Shown: in pieces, positions 42,075-51,376 of the stretch | Numbering within the stretch: position 1 is the stretch's first letter | Layout of the letters: each line of letters opens with the position of its first letter | Source of the DNA: Mesorhizobium shangrilense | GTDB lineage: Bacteria > Pseudomonadota > Alphaproteobacteria > Rhizobiales > Rhizobiaceae | Reading direction: 5' to 3' | Assembly (NCBI RefSeq): GCF_028826155.1 | Contig: NZ_JAQGPN010000005.1 | Coordinates: 62,001-126,000 of the forward strand | DNA length: 64,000 nucleotides | Notes under the pieces: model-generated | The model's input: only the letters and a program-made list of their open reading frames with translations | What the model was told of the DNA's origin: nothing | Databases searched by the model: none | Program-made: the position numbers and the translations under genes

Positions 42075-44393
42075 TCACCAGGGGGCATCGCTAGCCGGTT
42101 CGAGGATGATCCGCAGTTCGGTTGCGGACTCGATTGCAGCGCGACTGAAGAGCAGCGGCAGATAGTCTTCCCGTCCCCAATAATCCAGGTGATCAGAGTA
42201 ATGCGGGCTGCGCGGCTCGCCGGATTGGCCGGGTGCGTTGATGAAGACACCCCGGTCCCATTCGCCGATATCGAGCACCATCCGGAAGGAGGCGCCGACG
42301 GTCATCCGGAAATCGTCGGGACGATAGTCGGCGGCATTCGGCGTCAGTCCGGATCCGCCCTTGCCGACGCGAGGCGTGTCAAGGTCCGCGGTCCCCGTCA
42401 GGGCCGACAGCGGGTGGACGAACTGGGCATGGTGCAGCTTGTCCCATCGCCAGACAGATGGGTCGTGCCCGCCATGCGCCACCGCCTCCCGCCAGGCTGC
42501 GGCAAGCGTCGTATCCACGATCTCGTCGCGCCGTGCTTCCGGCGCAGGCCCGAACCGTGCGTCCGGCCGCACCATGAGGTCGGTGATCTGCAATGTGTCG
42601 TAGCCGGCTATGTCGGTCGCGCCGATACGTGCGAATGCACCGGGTGCGAGCTGCTCCAGGACTGCTTCTATCAGGTGGCGGCGGAACCATATCTCGAACA
42701 GCATCGCCGCTGCGGAGTCTCCGCCAACGACGCCGTCCCAATCGCCGAGAAGCGCGGCGGCGCGGCGCGCCTCGCCTGCGACGAGCGTAACGCCCGGAAG
42801 TGCCGCAACGAGACGCTCAGCGGTGATGGAGGCAAAGCTCGTTTGCAGCGCCTGGCTGTCTCCGAGGCCGTGCCGCTTGCCCTTCTCCAGTTCGCGTGCG
42901 ATCGCCTGATAGCGTGTTGGGTCGCACCACTCGAAGCCGGGGCGCCAGGTGGCGTAGTCGAAATCCTCCGGAAGGTTCATCTCGTTGGCGGTGGCGACCC
43001 AGCCGCGCGCCGGATTGTGGATGCTCGGGTGTGCGTCGGCCGGCATGAAGCCGTCCCACTCCCGGCTGCCGTCGCCGGCAACGGGCAGCAGCCCGTCCCA
43101 ATCGCGTCGGGTGGGCACATGGCCGGACATTATCCACCCGATGTCGCCTGAAACATCGGCATAGACGTGGTTCACGGTCGGGGTCAGCCAATGACTGCGC
43201 GCCTCGACAAACTCGTCCCAGGACGTCGCCCGAATGTAGCGCAGCGCCCCGAAATAGGGCGCCGAGCCCGGCTGGGACCAGATCGACCGCAGCACATAGG
43301 CGCGGCGGGCCTGGTGATCGACATGAAGCACCGGGCCGTGCCGGGTAAAAGTTAGCTGGATCTTGCGCGAGACCTCGCCGCGAACCGCCAGCTCCTCCTC
43401 GACAATCTCCATGTGTTCCCAACCATCGCCATAGCGGTAGGTCGAGGAATCTTCCGGATCGAGCTCGTAGACGTAGAGGTCGGACTGGTCGGCCGGGTGG
43501 ATCGTCAGGCAGAAGGCGCTGGTCGCATTGTGGCCGATTGCGATCCCCGGAATTGCGGGCTCGCCCGCGCCGATGACGTCGAGGCCGGGCGCACTGAGAT
43601 GGGAGACGTAGCGCAACGCCGGAAGCAGGAGCAGCCGGTGCGGGTCGCTGGCGAGGATCGGCCGGCCAGTGTCAGTGCGGCTACCGGCGATGGCCCAGTT
43701 GTTGCTTCCGCCGAGTTCGGCGGAGGGATTGCTGGCGTCGGCAAAATTCGGCTGGCCGGTGCCCAGCTCGAAGATGCGCCTGACCTCCGCCGGTATCGGC
43801 TCTGCGCCAAGCCCCTCTGCCGGAATGATCGTCCATTTCGGCTCCGGGCGCTTGCGGGCGAGTTCGGCCTCCATGCCGAACGCGCCGACGATGTCGGCCC
43901 GGATCAACTCGCGGGCGAAGTTGTACAGCGGCCCATGGCTGCGGATGCGCACACAGTCCTCGGCGTTCCAGCGCGCAGGCCGTGTTCCGGTGCGCGTAAA
44001 CTCCACCGGCATGCGCGCGGGCTCTGCGTCGACCAGCGCGATATAGGCGTTGATACCGCGCACGAAGGCCTCGGTAACGGCGCGAGCGTCTTCGCCATAG
44101 GCCGCCCATTCGGGCTCGATGTCGCCGCGATAGAGCAAAAGACGCGCCGCGCGGTCGGCTTCCACGAAGGATGGCCCATAGTCGGCCGCAAGCTGACCGA
44201 GCCCGCGTTTACGCCAAACATCGATCTGCCAAAGCCGGTCGCGGGCAACCGCAAAGCCCTGACCGACGAACACGTCCAGGTCGTCGGCCGCATAGACGTG
44301 CGGCACGCCCCAGCGGTCGACCAGGATCTCGACAGGCCTTTCGAGGCCGGCGATGGAATAGGTTTCAGAACTTGCCGGCATGGGCGCCATCAT
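42075..44393 (-). CDS. Penicillin acylase-family Ntn-hydrolase
   Basis: 772 residues. The Ntn nucleophile is the Ser of ELGGSNNWAIAGSRT, about S230 from the chosen start, generated by autocleavage between an alpha chain (to G229) and a beta chain. The N-terminus VEILVDRWGVPHVYA and the beta-chain HGPVLHV and NEMNLPEDF are family markers. No Sec signal is visible, unlike secreted penicillin acylases, so it is probably cytoplasmic, hydrolysing an amide after import. I prefer ATG 44393; a GTG at 44453 would add 20 basic residues. It follows a Dpp-type transporter in the same direction, suggesting that the transporter supplies an N-acyl amide or peptide. Acyl-homoserine-lactone acylase is an alternative. 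Confidence 0.85.
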   Translation of the reverse strand: MMAPMPASSETYSIAGLERPVEILVDRWGVPHVYAADDLDVFVGQGFAVARDRLWQIDVWRKRGLGQLAADYGPSFVEADRAARLLLYRGDIEPEWAAYGEDARAVTEAFVRGINAYIALVDAEPARMPVEFTRTGTRPARWNAEDCVRIRSHGPLYNFARELIRADIVGAFGMEAELARKRPEPKWTIIPAEGLGAEPIPAEVRRIFELGTGQPNFADASNPSAELGGSNNWAIAGSRTDTGRPILASDPHRLLLLPALRYVSHLSAPGLDVIGAGEPAIPGIAIGHNATSAFCLTIHPADQSDLYVYELDPEDSSTYRYGDGWEHMEIVEEELAVRGEVSRKIQLTFTRHGPVLHVDHQARRAYVLRSIWSQPGSAPYFGALRYIRATSWDEFVEARSHWLTPTVNHVYADVSGDIGWIMSGHVPTRRDWDGLLPVAGDGSREWDGFMPADAHPSIHNPARGWVATANEMNLPEDFDYATWRPGFEWCDPTRYQAIARELEKGKRHGLGDSQALQTSFASITAERLVAALPGVTLVAGEARRAAALLGDWDGVVGGDSAAAMLFEIWFRRHLIEAVLEQLAPGAFARIGATDIAGYDTLQITDLMVRPDARFGPAPEARRDEIVDTTLAAAWREAVAHGGHDPSVWRWDKLHHAQFVHPLSALTGTADLDTPRVGKGGSGLTPNAADYRPDDFRMTVGASFRMVLDIGEWDRGVFINAPGQSGEPRSPHYSDHLDYWGREDYLPLLFSRAAIESATELRIILEPASDAPW

Positions 44394-44478
44394 TTGCTCG
44401 GAGCGGGCGATCCGGCCCTTGCGACCGGATCGCGGAAAGATGCGGGTGGTCACGCCGGGGCGACCGGCGTGATCATCC

Positions 44479-46008
44479 TTACTTCCACTTGGCGTGGTAG
44501 AACCGCGGGGTTTCGTCCGCGGTCGGCGTGAAGTCCAGTTCCTCGGTGAAAGCGTAAGGAACCACGAAGGAGTGGATCGGCACCATGAGAGCGCGTTCCG
44601 TTATCAGCTTGATGGCCTCGTCGTAGATGGCCTTGCGCTTGGCCGGATCGACCTCGCTGCCGCCCTTGGCGACAAGCTCCGCCACCTCGGCGTCGCCCAC
44701 CCGGTCGGAAGACGACTGGCCGCCAAAGAAGGCAGGCAGGATCGCCGAGACGTCCATCACCGAATAGGAGCCCCAATCCCAGTAGCCCACCGGAACCTGG
44801 CCTTTTCCGAACAGATCCACCAGCGCCGCACCCTGGATCACGGAGGCATCGACCTTGAGGCCGACCTTGGTCAAATCCTCCTGAACCTTCGCGACCCACT
44901 GCGAGCTGCGCGCGCCGATCACCTGCGTCGAGAACCCGTCAGGGTAACCTGCTTCGGCGAGCAGGGCCTTGGCTTTCTCGGGGTTGTATTCGTACTTCAC
45001 GGTCGCATCGGCATTGCACCCGAACTGCTCAGGGAAGCAGGGCGTGTCGAGCGCACGGGAATCGCCCTGCACGAGGTGCTGCACCAGTTCCTGCTTGTTG
45101 ATGGCGTGCGCCAACGCCTGCCGTACCTTCACGTTGGCGATTGGGTTGTCCTTGCCATCGCCGGCGCCGACGATGTTGAAATTGAGGAAGCCGATACGCA
45201 TCGACTCGTAGAGATTGGCCTGAATATTCGGCTGCGCGTCGAGCTGCGCCACCTGGTCCGCGTTGAATTTCCAGATCCAGTCAGCCTTGCGGGAGATCAA
45301 CTCCAACAGCTCGGTCGCCTCGTCGTTGACAACGCGAATCTCAATGTTGCCGATCGCCGCAGGAAGTTTCGGGCTCTCGAAGTACTCAGGATTGCGGCTC
45401 ATGAAGTAGCGGCTGACGCCATCGATCTCCTTCATGACATACGGTCCCGTGCCGACCAGCGCCTTGCCCATGCCCTCCGGGCCGACCTTGGCGTGGTATT
45501 CGTTTGGATAGATGAAGAGCGGTCCGGCCAGATATTCCATCGCTGCCGGAAACGGCGTCTTCAGCTTCACGTCAACGGTGAACTGATCGACCTTCAGCGC
45601 TTCCTTGATGAAGCTGCTATTGTTGGGGGTCAGGATCTTGTTGTCGGGGTTGACCAGGAAGTTCAGCGTGTAGACGACGTCGTCGGCGTCGAAAGGCTCG
45701 CCATTGTGGAACTTCACGCCTTCGCGCAGCTTGAAGCGGATGGTGGTATCGTCGGTCCAGTCCCATTCCGTGGCAAGAAGCGGATCGAAGTCGCCCGTTT
45801 TGGAATTCTTCAGGACCAGCGTGTCCATCACCAGCGAGTTGATGATGATGCCTGAACGGAGCTGGTTGAAGTGCGGATCGACGTTCGGCACGGACTCCTT
45901 CCAAACGATACGCAGAGTGTCGTCCGCTTTACCTGCATGAGCCGCGACCGGCGCCAGCGCCGTCGTGGCGAGGGCGGCGATCGCCGCAGCTGTCCTGATG
46001 AATTTCAT
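44479..46008 (-). CDS. Peptide/oligopeptide ABC binding protein (SBP family 5)
   Basis: 509 residues with a Sec signal (IRTAAAIAALATTALAPVAAHA). The family-5 core includes GDFDPLLATEWDWTDDTTIRFKLREGVKFHNGEPFDADDVV-type sequence with the FHNGEPFDADDVVYTL signature, and VRQALAHAINKQELV. Binds di/oligopeptides, nickel or other small molecules. It lies upstream of the acylase gene and downstream of the transporter genes, all on the minus strand. Confidence 0.93.
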   Translation of the reverse strand: MKFIRTAAAIAALATTALAPVAAHAGKADDTLRIVWKESVPNVDPHFNQLRSGIIINSLVMDTLVLKNSKTGDFDPLLATEWDWTDDTTIRFKLREGVKFHNGEPFDADDVVYTLNFLVNPDNKILTPNNSSFIKEALKVDQFTVDVKLKTPFPAAMEYLAGPLFIYPNEYHAKVGPEGMGKALVGTGPYVMKEIDGVSRYFMSRNPEYFESPKLPAAIGNIEIRVVNDEATELLELISRKADWIWKFNADQVAQLDAQPNIQANLYESMRIGFLNFNIVGAGDGKDNPIANVKVRQALAHAINKQELVQHLVQGDSRALDTPCFPEQFGCNADATVKYEYNPEKAKALLAEAGYPDGFSTQVIGARSSQWVAKVQEDLTKVGLKVDASVIQGAALVDLFGKGQVPVGYWDWGSYSVMDVSAILPAFFGGQSSSDRVGDAEVAELVAKGGSEVDPAKRKAIYDEAIKLITERALMVPIHSFVVPYAFTEELDFTPTADETPRFYHAKWK

Positions 46009-46096
46009 GTTCTACTTCTCCCTCTGATGTTGGACCGGCAAGCATGAGCGGATGGGGTCTGACCGCAAATGAGCCGCCCTGCGGCCCTTCGTTCGA

Positions 46097-46954
46097 TCAC
46101 CCCTGCCTCGTCTGGCCGAGGCTTGGCTGCGCTCTGTCGATTTCCGGGATCCCGGCGCCTGGCGCGATGTCCAGCGCCGAGGCGAGCAGCCGCCTTGTGT
46201 AGTCATGGGCCGGCGCGCGCATGATCTGCGCTGAAGGCCCCTCCTCAACGATTTCACCGAAGAACATCACCGCGACGCGGTCGGCCAGAAACTGCACCAC
46301 CTGCAGGTTGTGGCTGATAAGGATCAGCGACAGGCCGGCGGAATGCCGTAGTTCGTTGAGCAGGTTCAGGATCTGGGCCTGCACGGACACGTCGAGCGCG
46401 GAGGTAGGCTCGTCGCAGATCAGGATGCGTGGCTCCAGCGCCAGGGCACGTGCGATCGCCACCCGCTGGCGCTGGCCGCCCGAAAGCTGGTTGGGGTAGC
46501 TGGAGAGCGCGCGCCGTGGCAGACCGACCGCGTCGATGACCTCGGCCACACGTTTCCGACGACCTGCTGCATCGGAGATGGCGTGCACATAAAGCGGGCG
46601 TTCCACCGCGCTCTCGACGGTCTCCCGCGGATTGAGCGACGAGTAGGGATCCTGGAACACCGGCTGCAATACACGGGCCACGCCGCGGCGTGACAGACCC
46701 GATATGGGCTTGCCGTCGAGCAGCACCTCGCCTGAACTCGGCGCTTCGAGACCCAGCAGCATGCGTGAAAGCGTGGACTTTCCGCAGCCGCTTTCGCCGA
46801 TGAGACCCAGCGCTTCGTTCTCTGCCAGCTGGATCGATACGCCCTTCACTGCGTCGATCGTGCGCTGTTTGCCGAAGATGCCAGAGGTGACGTGATACGT
46901 CTTGGTCACGTCGCGTGCCTCGATCACGAGGGGACGCCGGCTGTGCTGGGTCAT
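46097..46954 (-). CDS. Dpp/Opp-type ABC ATPase 2 (DppF-like)
   Basis: 285 residues: Walker A IGESGCGKSTLSR, LQPVFQDPYSSLNPRETVE (Q-loop), signature [15 protein letters not shown] and Walker [17 protein letters not shown]. The frame is open far upstream to 47425 within the previous gene, but the ATG at 46954 overlaps the DppD stop by 4 bp and gives the usual length. Partner of ATPase 1; it lacks the full C-terminal oligopeptide domain. Confidence 0.93.
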   Translation of the reverse strand: MTQHSRRPLVIEARDVTKTYHVTSGIFGKQRTIDAVKGVSIQLAENEALGLIGESGCGKSTLSRMLLGLEAPSSGEVLLDGKPISGLSRRGVARVLQPVFQDPYSSLNPRETVESAVERPLYVHAISDAAGRRKRVAEVIDAVGLPRRALSSYPNQLSGGQRQRVAIARALALEPRILICDEPTSALDVSVQAQILNLLNELRHSAGLSLILISHNLQVVQFLADRVAVMFFGEIVEEGPSAQIMRAPAHDYTRRLLASALDIAPGAGIPEIDRAQPSLGQTRQG

Positions 46955-47943
46955 TCGGCCACCCTCGCGTGCACAGCGCGTATGCAGCGCACGCCGTGAT
47001 CTGCATCCATCCGCAATTCGATACGGTCCGCATCGCAGCCGGGGCCAGCCTCGGAGCAGCGATCCCTGAAGGTGCAGCCGCGCAGTTCGCCGATCAGGCT
47101 GGGCACCGTGCCGGGGATGACCTGCAGCGGCGCACCGCGCGCCGTCGCTCCGACGGAGGGCAAACAGCCCAACAGCCCGCGTGCATAGGGATGGAGGGGG
47201 TCGGCGAAGAACGTGCCGGTCGGCGCCGTTTCCACCACCTGGCCGCCATACATGACCACGATCCGGTCGGCGACACGCGATGCCACCGCCAGATCGTGCG
47301 TGATCAAAAGCAGCGCCAGCCCGAAGCGGTCCTTGAGATCGATGAGCAGTCGCAGGATCTGTGCCTGGATGGTGACGTCCAGCGCCGTCGTCGGTTCGTC
47401 GGCAATGATCAGGGCCGGCTCGCACATCAACGCCATGGCGATCACAACGCGCTGACGAAGCCCGCCCGAGAGATGATGCGGGTATTGGTCCATCCGCTCG
47501 GCGGGACTCGGCACGCCCACCTGTCCGAGCATGTCGATGGCGCGCGCGCGGGCATCGCCGCGCTGCCCGGGACGATGACGCCTGAACACCTCCATCAGTT
47601 GCTCGCCGATGGTCAGCGAGGGGTTCAGTGCGGTCAGCGGCTCCTGGAAGATGACGCCGATGCGGTCCCCGCGAATGTCGCGAAGACGCTTCTCGCTGGC
47701 GGTCAGAAGGTCTTCCCCGAGGAAGGAGAGGCTAGCGGCCTGTCGCTCGGCTCCGCGCGGCAAGAGGTTGAGGATCGCCATTGCCGACATCGATTTGCCG
47801 CATCCGCTCTCGCCGACGATGCAGACGGTCTCGCCACGGCCGACGTCGAAGGAAACGTCGCGCACGGCATGAACCTTGCCAAGGCGATGCGGCAGGGTGA
47901 CACTCATGTCGCGCACGCTGAGGACGGGGTCGCGGGCGCTCAT
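46951..47943 (-). CDS. Dpp/Opp-type ABC ATPase 1 (DppD-like)
   Basis: 330 residues: Walker A VGESGCGKSMSAMAIL, signature LSGGLRQRVVIAMALM, Walker B LIIADEPTTALDVTIQ. A C-terminal cysteine-containing oligopeptide-transporter domain (GCTFRDRCSEAGPGCD, Cys-x5-Cys-x6-Cys) is the family's iron-sulfur-type motif. Overlaps both neighbours by 4 bp. Confidence 0.94.
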   Translation of the reverse strand: MSARDPVLSVRDMSVTLPHRLGKVHAVRDVSFDVGRGETVCIVGESGCGKSMSAMAILNLLPRGAERQAASLSFLGEDLLTASEKRLRDIRGDRIGVIFQEPLTALNPSLTIGEQLMEVFRRHRPGQRGDARARAIDMLGQVGVPSPAERMDQYPHHLSGGLRQRVVIAMALMCEPALIIADEPTTALDVTIQAQILRLLIDLKDRFGLALLLITHDLAVASRVADRIVVMYGGQVVETAPTGTFFADPLHPYARGLLGCLPSVGATARGAPLQVIPGTVPSLIGELRGCTFRDRCSEAGPGCDADRIELRMDADHGVRCIRAVHARVAE

Positions 47944-48833
47944 CGTCCCTTGGCCTCCGGATCGGTGACGTCGCGGATGCCGTCGCCCAGCAGGTTCACC
48001 GCCAGCACGAGCAGCATCATTGCCAGGCCGGGCAAGGTGATCAGATAGGGCGAGAACAGGATATACTGCTTGCCCTCCGCGATCATCAGGCCCCAGTCGG
48101 GGAGCGGCGGCTGGACGCCAAGGCCCAGGAAGGACAGCGCGGCGGCGATCAGCACGGCATTGGCCAGTTCCACCGTCGCGATAACGATGATCTGGTTGGA
48201 GATGTTGGGCAGAATATCGCGTCGGATGATGGTCGCGTCAGAGCATCCGACTGCGAAGGCGGCGGTCACGAACTCCCGATTGCGCAACTGCAAGGTCGTC
48301 GCCCGCGCCACCACGGCAAACCGGTCCCAGAGAAGCAGACCCAGCACCAATACCAGCAGCAGGAGCGACGGGCCGGCGATAAAGGCGATCGCCAGCGCGA
48401 TCAGGACGGCCGGCAGCGCCAGCCGCACCATGATGAGGAAGCGCACGACGAAATCGACGCGGCCGCCATAGAACCCCGCAAGCACGCCCATCGCGGTTCC
48501 AAGGACGCCGGCGACGAGGATCGTCGAGAAGCCGATCATCAGCGAAATGCGGCCGCCCCAAAGCAGGCGCGCGAGGTAGTCACGGCCAAGATGGTCGGTA
48601 CCGAGGGGGTGCTCCATCGTCCCCCCGCTCCACACCGGAGGCCGCAGGCGCTTGACCAGACTTTGATCGAAGGCGTCGTTGGGCACGAGATACGGCCCGA
48701 CCAGCGCGGCGAATACAATGAGGATGAACAGGCCGCCACCGATCGTGACGCCGGTGTTCGAGAGCCATCGGCGCACATTCTGCGTGAATGTAACCCGAGC
48801 GAACTCGACTGGAGATGCTTGTTCGATAGACAT
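47940..48833 (-). CDS. Dpp/Opp-type ABC permease (DppC-like)
   Basis: 297 residues. DppC features: N-terminal LIVFAALVGPYLVPNDAFDQ, HPLGTDHLGRDYLARLLWGGRIS, and the EAA loop near CSDATIIRRDILPNISNQ. About six membrane helices. Its ATG overlaps the stop of the DppB gene, TAATG-like coupling. Confidence 0.94.
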   Translation of the reverse strand: MSIEQASPVEFARVTFTQNVRRWLSNTGVTIGGGLFILIVFAALVGPYLVPNDAFDQSLVKRLRPPVWSGGTMEHPLGTDHLGRDYLARLLWGGRISLMIGFSTILVAGVLGTAMGVLAGFYGGRVDFVVRFLIMVRLALPAVLIALAIAFIAGPSLLLLVLVLGLLLWDRFAVVARATTLQLRNREFVTAAFAVGCSDATIIRRDILPNISNQIIVIATVELANAVLIAAALSFLGLGVQPPLPDWGLMIAEGKQYILFSPYLITLPGLAMMLLVLAVNLLGDGIRDVTDPEAKGR

Positions 48834-49750
48834 TACTGATCCCTCAGCCGGGGGTCGAGGAATGCGTGCAGCATGTCGCTGACGAAGGTGAGGATGCAGT
48901 AGATGACACCGAGCACCATCACGGTCGCCTGGACGACCGGGAAATCAGCCCGGTTGATCGATTCCCAGGCGAGGTAGCCGAGCCCCTGGATGCCAAAGAC
49001 CGTTTCCAGCACGACCGAGCCGCCGATCAGGGCGCCCAGTTGGACGGCTGCGATGGCCACGACTGGAATGAGCGCATTGCGCAGGGCATGCTTGACTACG
49101 ACCGACAGCGGTTGCAGCCCTTTGGCGCGCGCGGTGCGGATGTAGTCCGCGCGCAGCGCGTCGATCATGCCCGAGCGCGTCAGGCGCATGATCGTGGGCA
49201 TGGTCGCAATGGCAAGCACCAGTGTCGGCAGCACGAGATGTTGCCACGTTTCCGAGCCGGAAACCGGCAAGATCCCAAGGGTGAGGCCGAAGAAGATGAT
49301 GAGCAGCAGCCCGAGCCAGAATGGCGGCATCGCCTGGCCGAGCACGGCGACGGCGAGCACGGCGCGATCCAGAAGGCCATTGGGGCGAAGCGCTGACAGC
49401 GTGCCTAGCGGCAGTCCGATCAGGATGGCGGCGCCGAGGCCGAGCGCGCCGAGGCCGAGCGTGATGGGCAAGCGCTGGGCGATAAGCGTGGAAACGTCCT
49501 CGGGAAAGAAAAGCGAGCGCCCAAGATCGCCTTGGAGCGCCTTCCAGGCCCAGTCCAGGTATTGGACGATCAGCGAACGATCCAGTCCATAGGCGGCCCG
49601 GATGCGCTCGACATCCTCCGCAAGCGCCTCGGCGCCGGCGATCCGCAGCGCCAGGTCCCCCGAGGCGCGCAGCAGCACGAAGCCGACAACCGATACCGCG
49701 ATCATGACGGCCAGCGACAACGCGAACTGTCTGATGACGTACCGAGCCAC
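48833..49750 (-). CDS. Dpp/Opp-type ABC permease (DppB-like)
   Basis: 305 residues. VARYVIRQFALSLAVMIAVSVVGFVLLR N-terminus, PPFWLGLLLIIFFG-type helix, EAA loop TARAKGLQPLSVVVKHALRNALIP. GTG start at 49750 with GGGGGAG immediately upstream; the earlier in-frame start at 49801 has none. First gene of the dpp-type operon, followed in order by DppC, D, F, binding protein and acylase. Confidence 0.92.
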   Translation of the reverse strand: MARYVIRQFALSLAVMIAVSVVGFVLLRASGDLALRIAGAEALAEDVERIRAAYGLDRSLIVQYLDWAWKALQGDLGRSLFFPEDVSTLIAQRLPITLGLGALGLGAAILIGLPLGTLSALRPNGLLDRAVLAVAVLGQAMPPFWLGLLLIIFFGLTLGILPVSGSETWQHLVLPTLVLAIATMPTIMRLTRSGMIDALRADYIRTARAKGLQPLSVVVKHALRNALIPVVAIAAVQLGALIGGSVVLETVFGIQGLGYLAWESINRADFPVVQATVMVLGVIYCILTFVSDMLHAFLDPRLRDQ

Positions 49751-49934
49751 CCGCACTCCCCCTTTTTTGCTGAAAATCGAGCAGGTATCTAAATTTGTCA
49801 ATGACCCAGACTAATTTTCGCTGCATGTTCGCGCCAGAGGCGTAGAACTGGCCCTTTTCCGGCCTACGAACACTGCAGTTGTTCAACAACCAGAAGCGGA
49901 GAAACTCGCCTGACTGCGATCCTGTGGGAATTCT

Positions 49935-51149
49935 TCAGGGCCGTGGGCGCAATGGGTACGGCGCAAGCGGCGTTCCAAACAGCTGGCCACAGGTGAGCTC
50001 GATGCCAGCGCCGAGGGCTCCGATGAGCTGAGCGCGCGGACCGAGCGTGGCCGACTCGATGCGCATGACGATCGGCGAGCAGCGCGGCAGGAATCGTCGA
50101 ACACGCTCGATCATCGCTGGATGAACCCCGATCTGGCCGCCCATGATCAGCAGCTCGGGGTCGAGAATGGCGGCGATCGACGCAACAGCAAGTGCAACGA
50201 GACGCGCCGTTTCCTCTACCACCATGTCGGCAGCGACCGAGCCTTCATCAAGCGCCGCGAAGATGTCGCGAACACTTGCCCCGGTTGCGCCGCCATAGCC
50301 CTCGAACTTGCGCACCATGGCAGCTGCGCCGACCTCCGCTTCCAGCGTGCCGACCGCAAAGTTGCGCGGGTCGAAGGGATTTGCGCCGATTGGCAGAAAC
50401 GCGATCTCGCCGATCGCGCCGCGCCGTCCCTTCACGAGCTTTCCATCGATCACCGCGCCCATGCCGATGCCGGCGCCATGGCCTATGAACACGAAATTGT
50501 CGACGTTTCGGGCCCCGCCCCGCCAGCGCTCGCCACGCGTCGCCATGTCGACGGCGTTCTCGATGAACAGCGGCAGCTGAAGCCTTTCGCTCAGGATTCC
50601 CGCGAAGTCGATGTCGGCAACGCCAGAGATGTTCGAGGCGGCAAGAATTGCCCCGGTGCTCTGCTGATGTATGCCGGAGACGGCGATCACCCCCATTCGC
50701 ACACTCCGGCGGTTGACGCCCGAGCGCGCGAACATACGGCCCACGAGGGTAGAAATCTGGTCGATGACATAGATGCCGCCGCGGCGGTCGGTCTCCTCTA
50801 CGTCTTCGACGATCACGTTGCCGTTCAGGGCTGCGACCGCCACGCGCAGAGTGACCCCGCCAAGGTCGACCCCCAGCACGTAGCAGGCACTCTCCTGGAA
50901 TTCATAAATGACCGCCCGTCGGCCGACCGAGCCGGTTTCCTGGCCGCTTTCTCGCAGCCACCCTTCGGCAACGAGATCGCGCACGACCTCTGACATCGTC
51001 TGTTTCGACAAGCCGGTGATCTCGGCAAGCCGGGCCCGGGTAATCGAGCCGCGCTCAAGAAACGCGTCGATGACTGCCTGCACGGACAGTTGCCTCGCAA
51101 CGGGTGTGTTCGTCTCCTGCCGTCTGGCCATCGCCTTTACCGGATACAT
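49935..51149 (-). CDS. ROK-family transcriptional regulator
   Basis: 404 residues: MarR-like winged HTH (about 25-80; VIDAFLERGSITRARLAEIT, GLSKQTMSEVVRDLV) and a ROK domain (about 90-385) with the ATP/phosphate motif GVDLGGVTLRVAV and GHGAGIGMGAVIDG. The zinc-binding CxCGxxGC cluster typical of ROK proteins is absent (GTLEAEVGAAAM at that place). It precedes the Dpp-type operon in the same direction and is divergent from the oxidoreductase gene, so it probably controls both. Confidence 0.9.
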   Translation of the reverse strand: MYPVKAMARRQETNTPVARQLSVQAVIDAFLERGSITRARLAEITGLSKQTMSEVVRDLVAEGWLRESGQETGSVGRRAVIYEFQESACYVLGVDLGGVTLRVAVAALNGNVIVEDVEETDRRGGIYVIDQISTLVGRMFARSGVNRRSVRMGVIAVSGIHQQSTGAILAASNISGVADIDFAGILSERLQLPLFIENAVDMATRGERWRGGARNVDNFVFIGHGAGIGMGAVIDGKLVKGRRGAIGEIAFLPIGANPFDPRNFAVGTLEAEVGAAAMVRKFEGYGGATGASVRDIFAALDEGSVAADMVVEETARLVALAVASIAAILDPELLIMGGQIGVHPAMIERVRRFLPRCSPIVMRIESATLGPRAQLIGALGAGIELTCGQLFGTPLAPYPLRPRP

Positions 51150-51319
51150 AGTGAGGGTCGCTGACTTAATTGAAAGCCACGCTTCTGCAGCTAGGGTATA
51201 TCAGTCTCTTCGCCCCGCTGATAAGCTATCCAAACCGCTCCGATTTTGCCAATCCAAAGAATGCGCGACGATCCAACCTCTCAACCCGCAGCTGCTCGGC
51301 AGCCAATTCGTCTGGGTTC

Positions 51320-51349
51320 TTGACAAATAAAAATGGCACCGTCTATCCT
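51320..51349 (+). promoter_or_regulatory. Putative promoter of the oxidoreductase operon
   Basis: TTGACA (51320-51325), 18-base spacer, TATCCT (51344-51349), 27 bp before the ATG at 51377. The window from 51210 to 51350 is AT-rich compared with coding DNA. Confidence 0.5.
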
Positions 51350-51376
51350 CCATGGCTCGCGGCGGGGGATCATGCG

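Noticed and set aside
44494..45855. Plus-strand frame of about 453 codons opposite the peptide-binding-protein gene.
   Set aside because: No similarity; the minus-strand family-5 protein is unambiguous.
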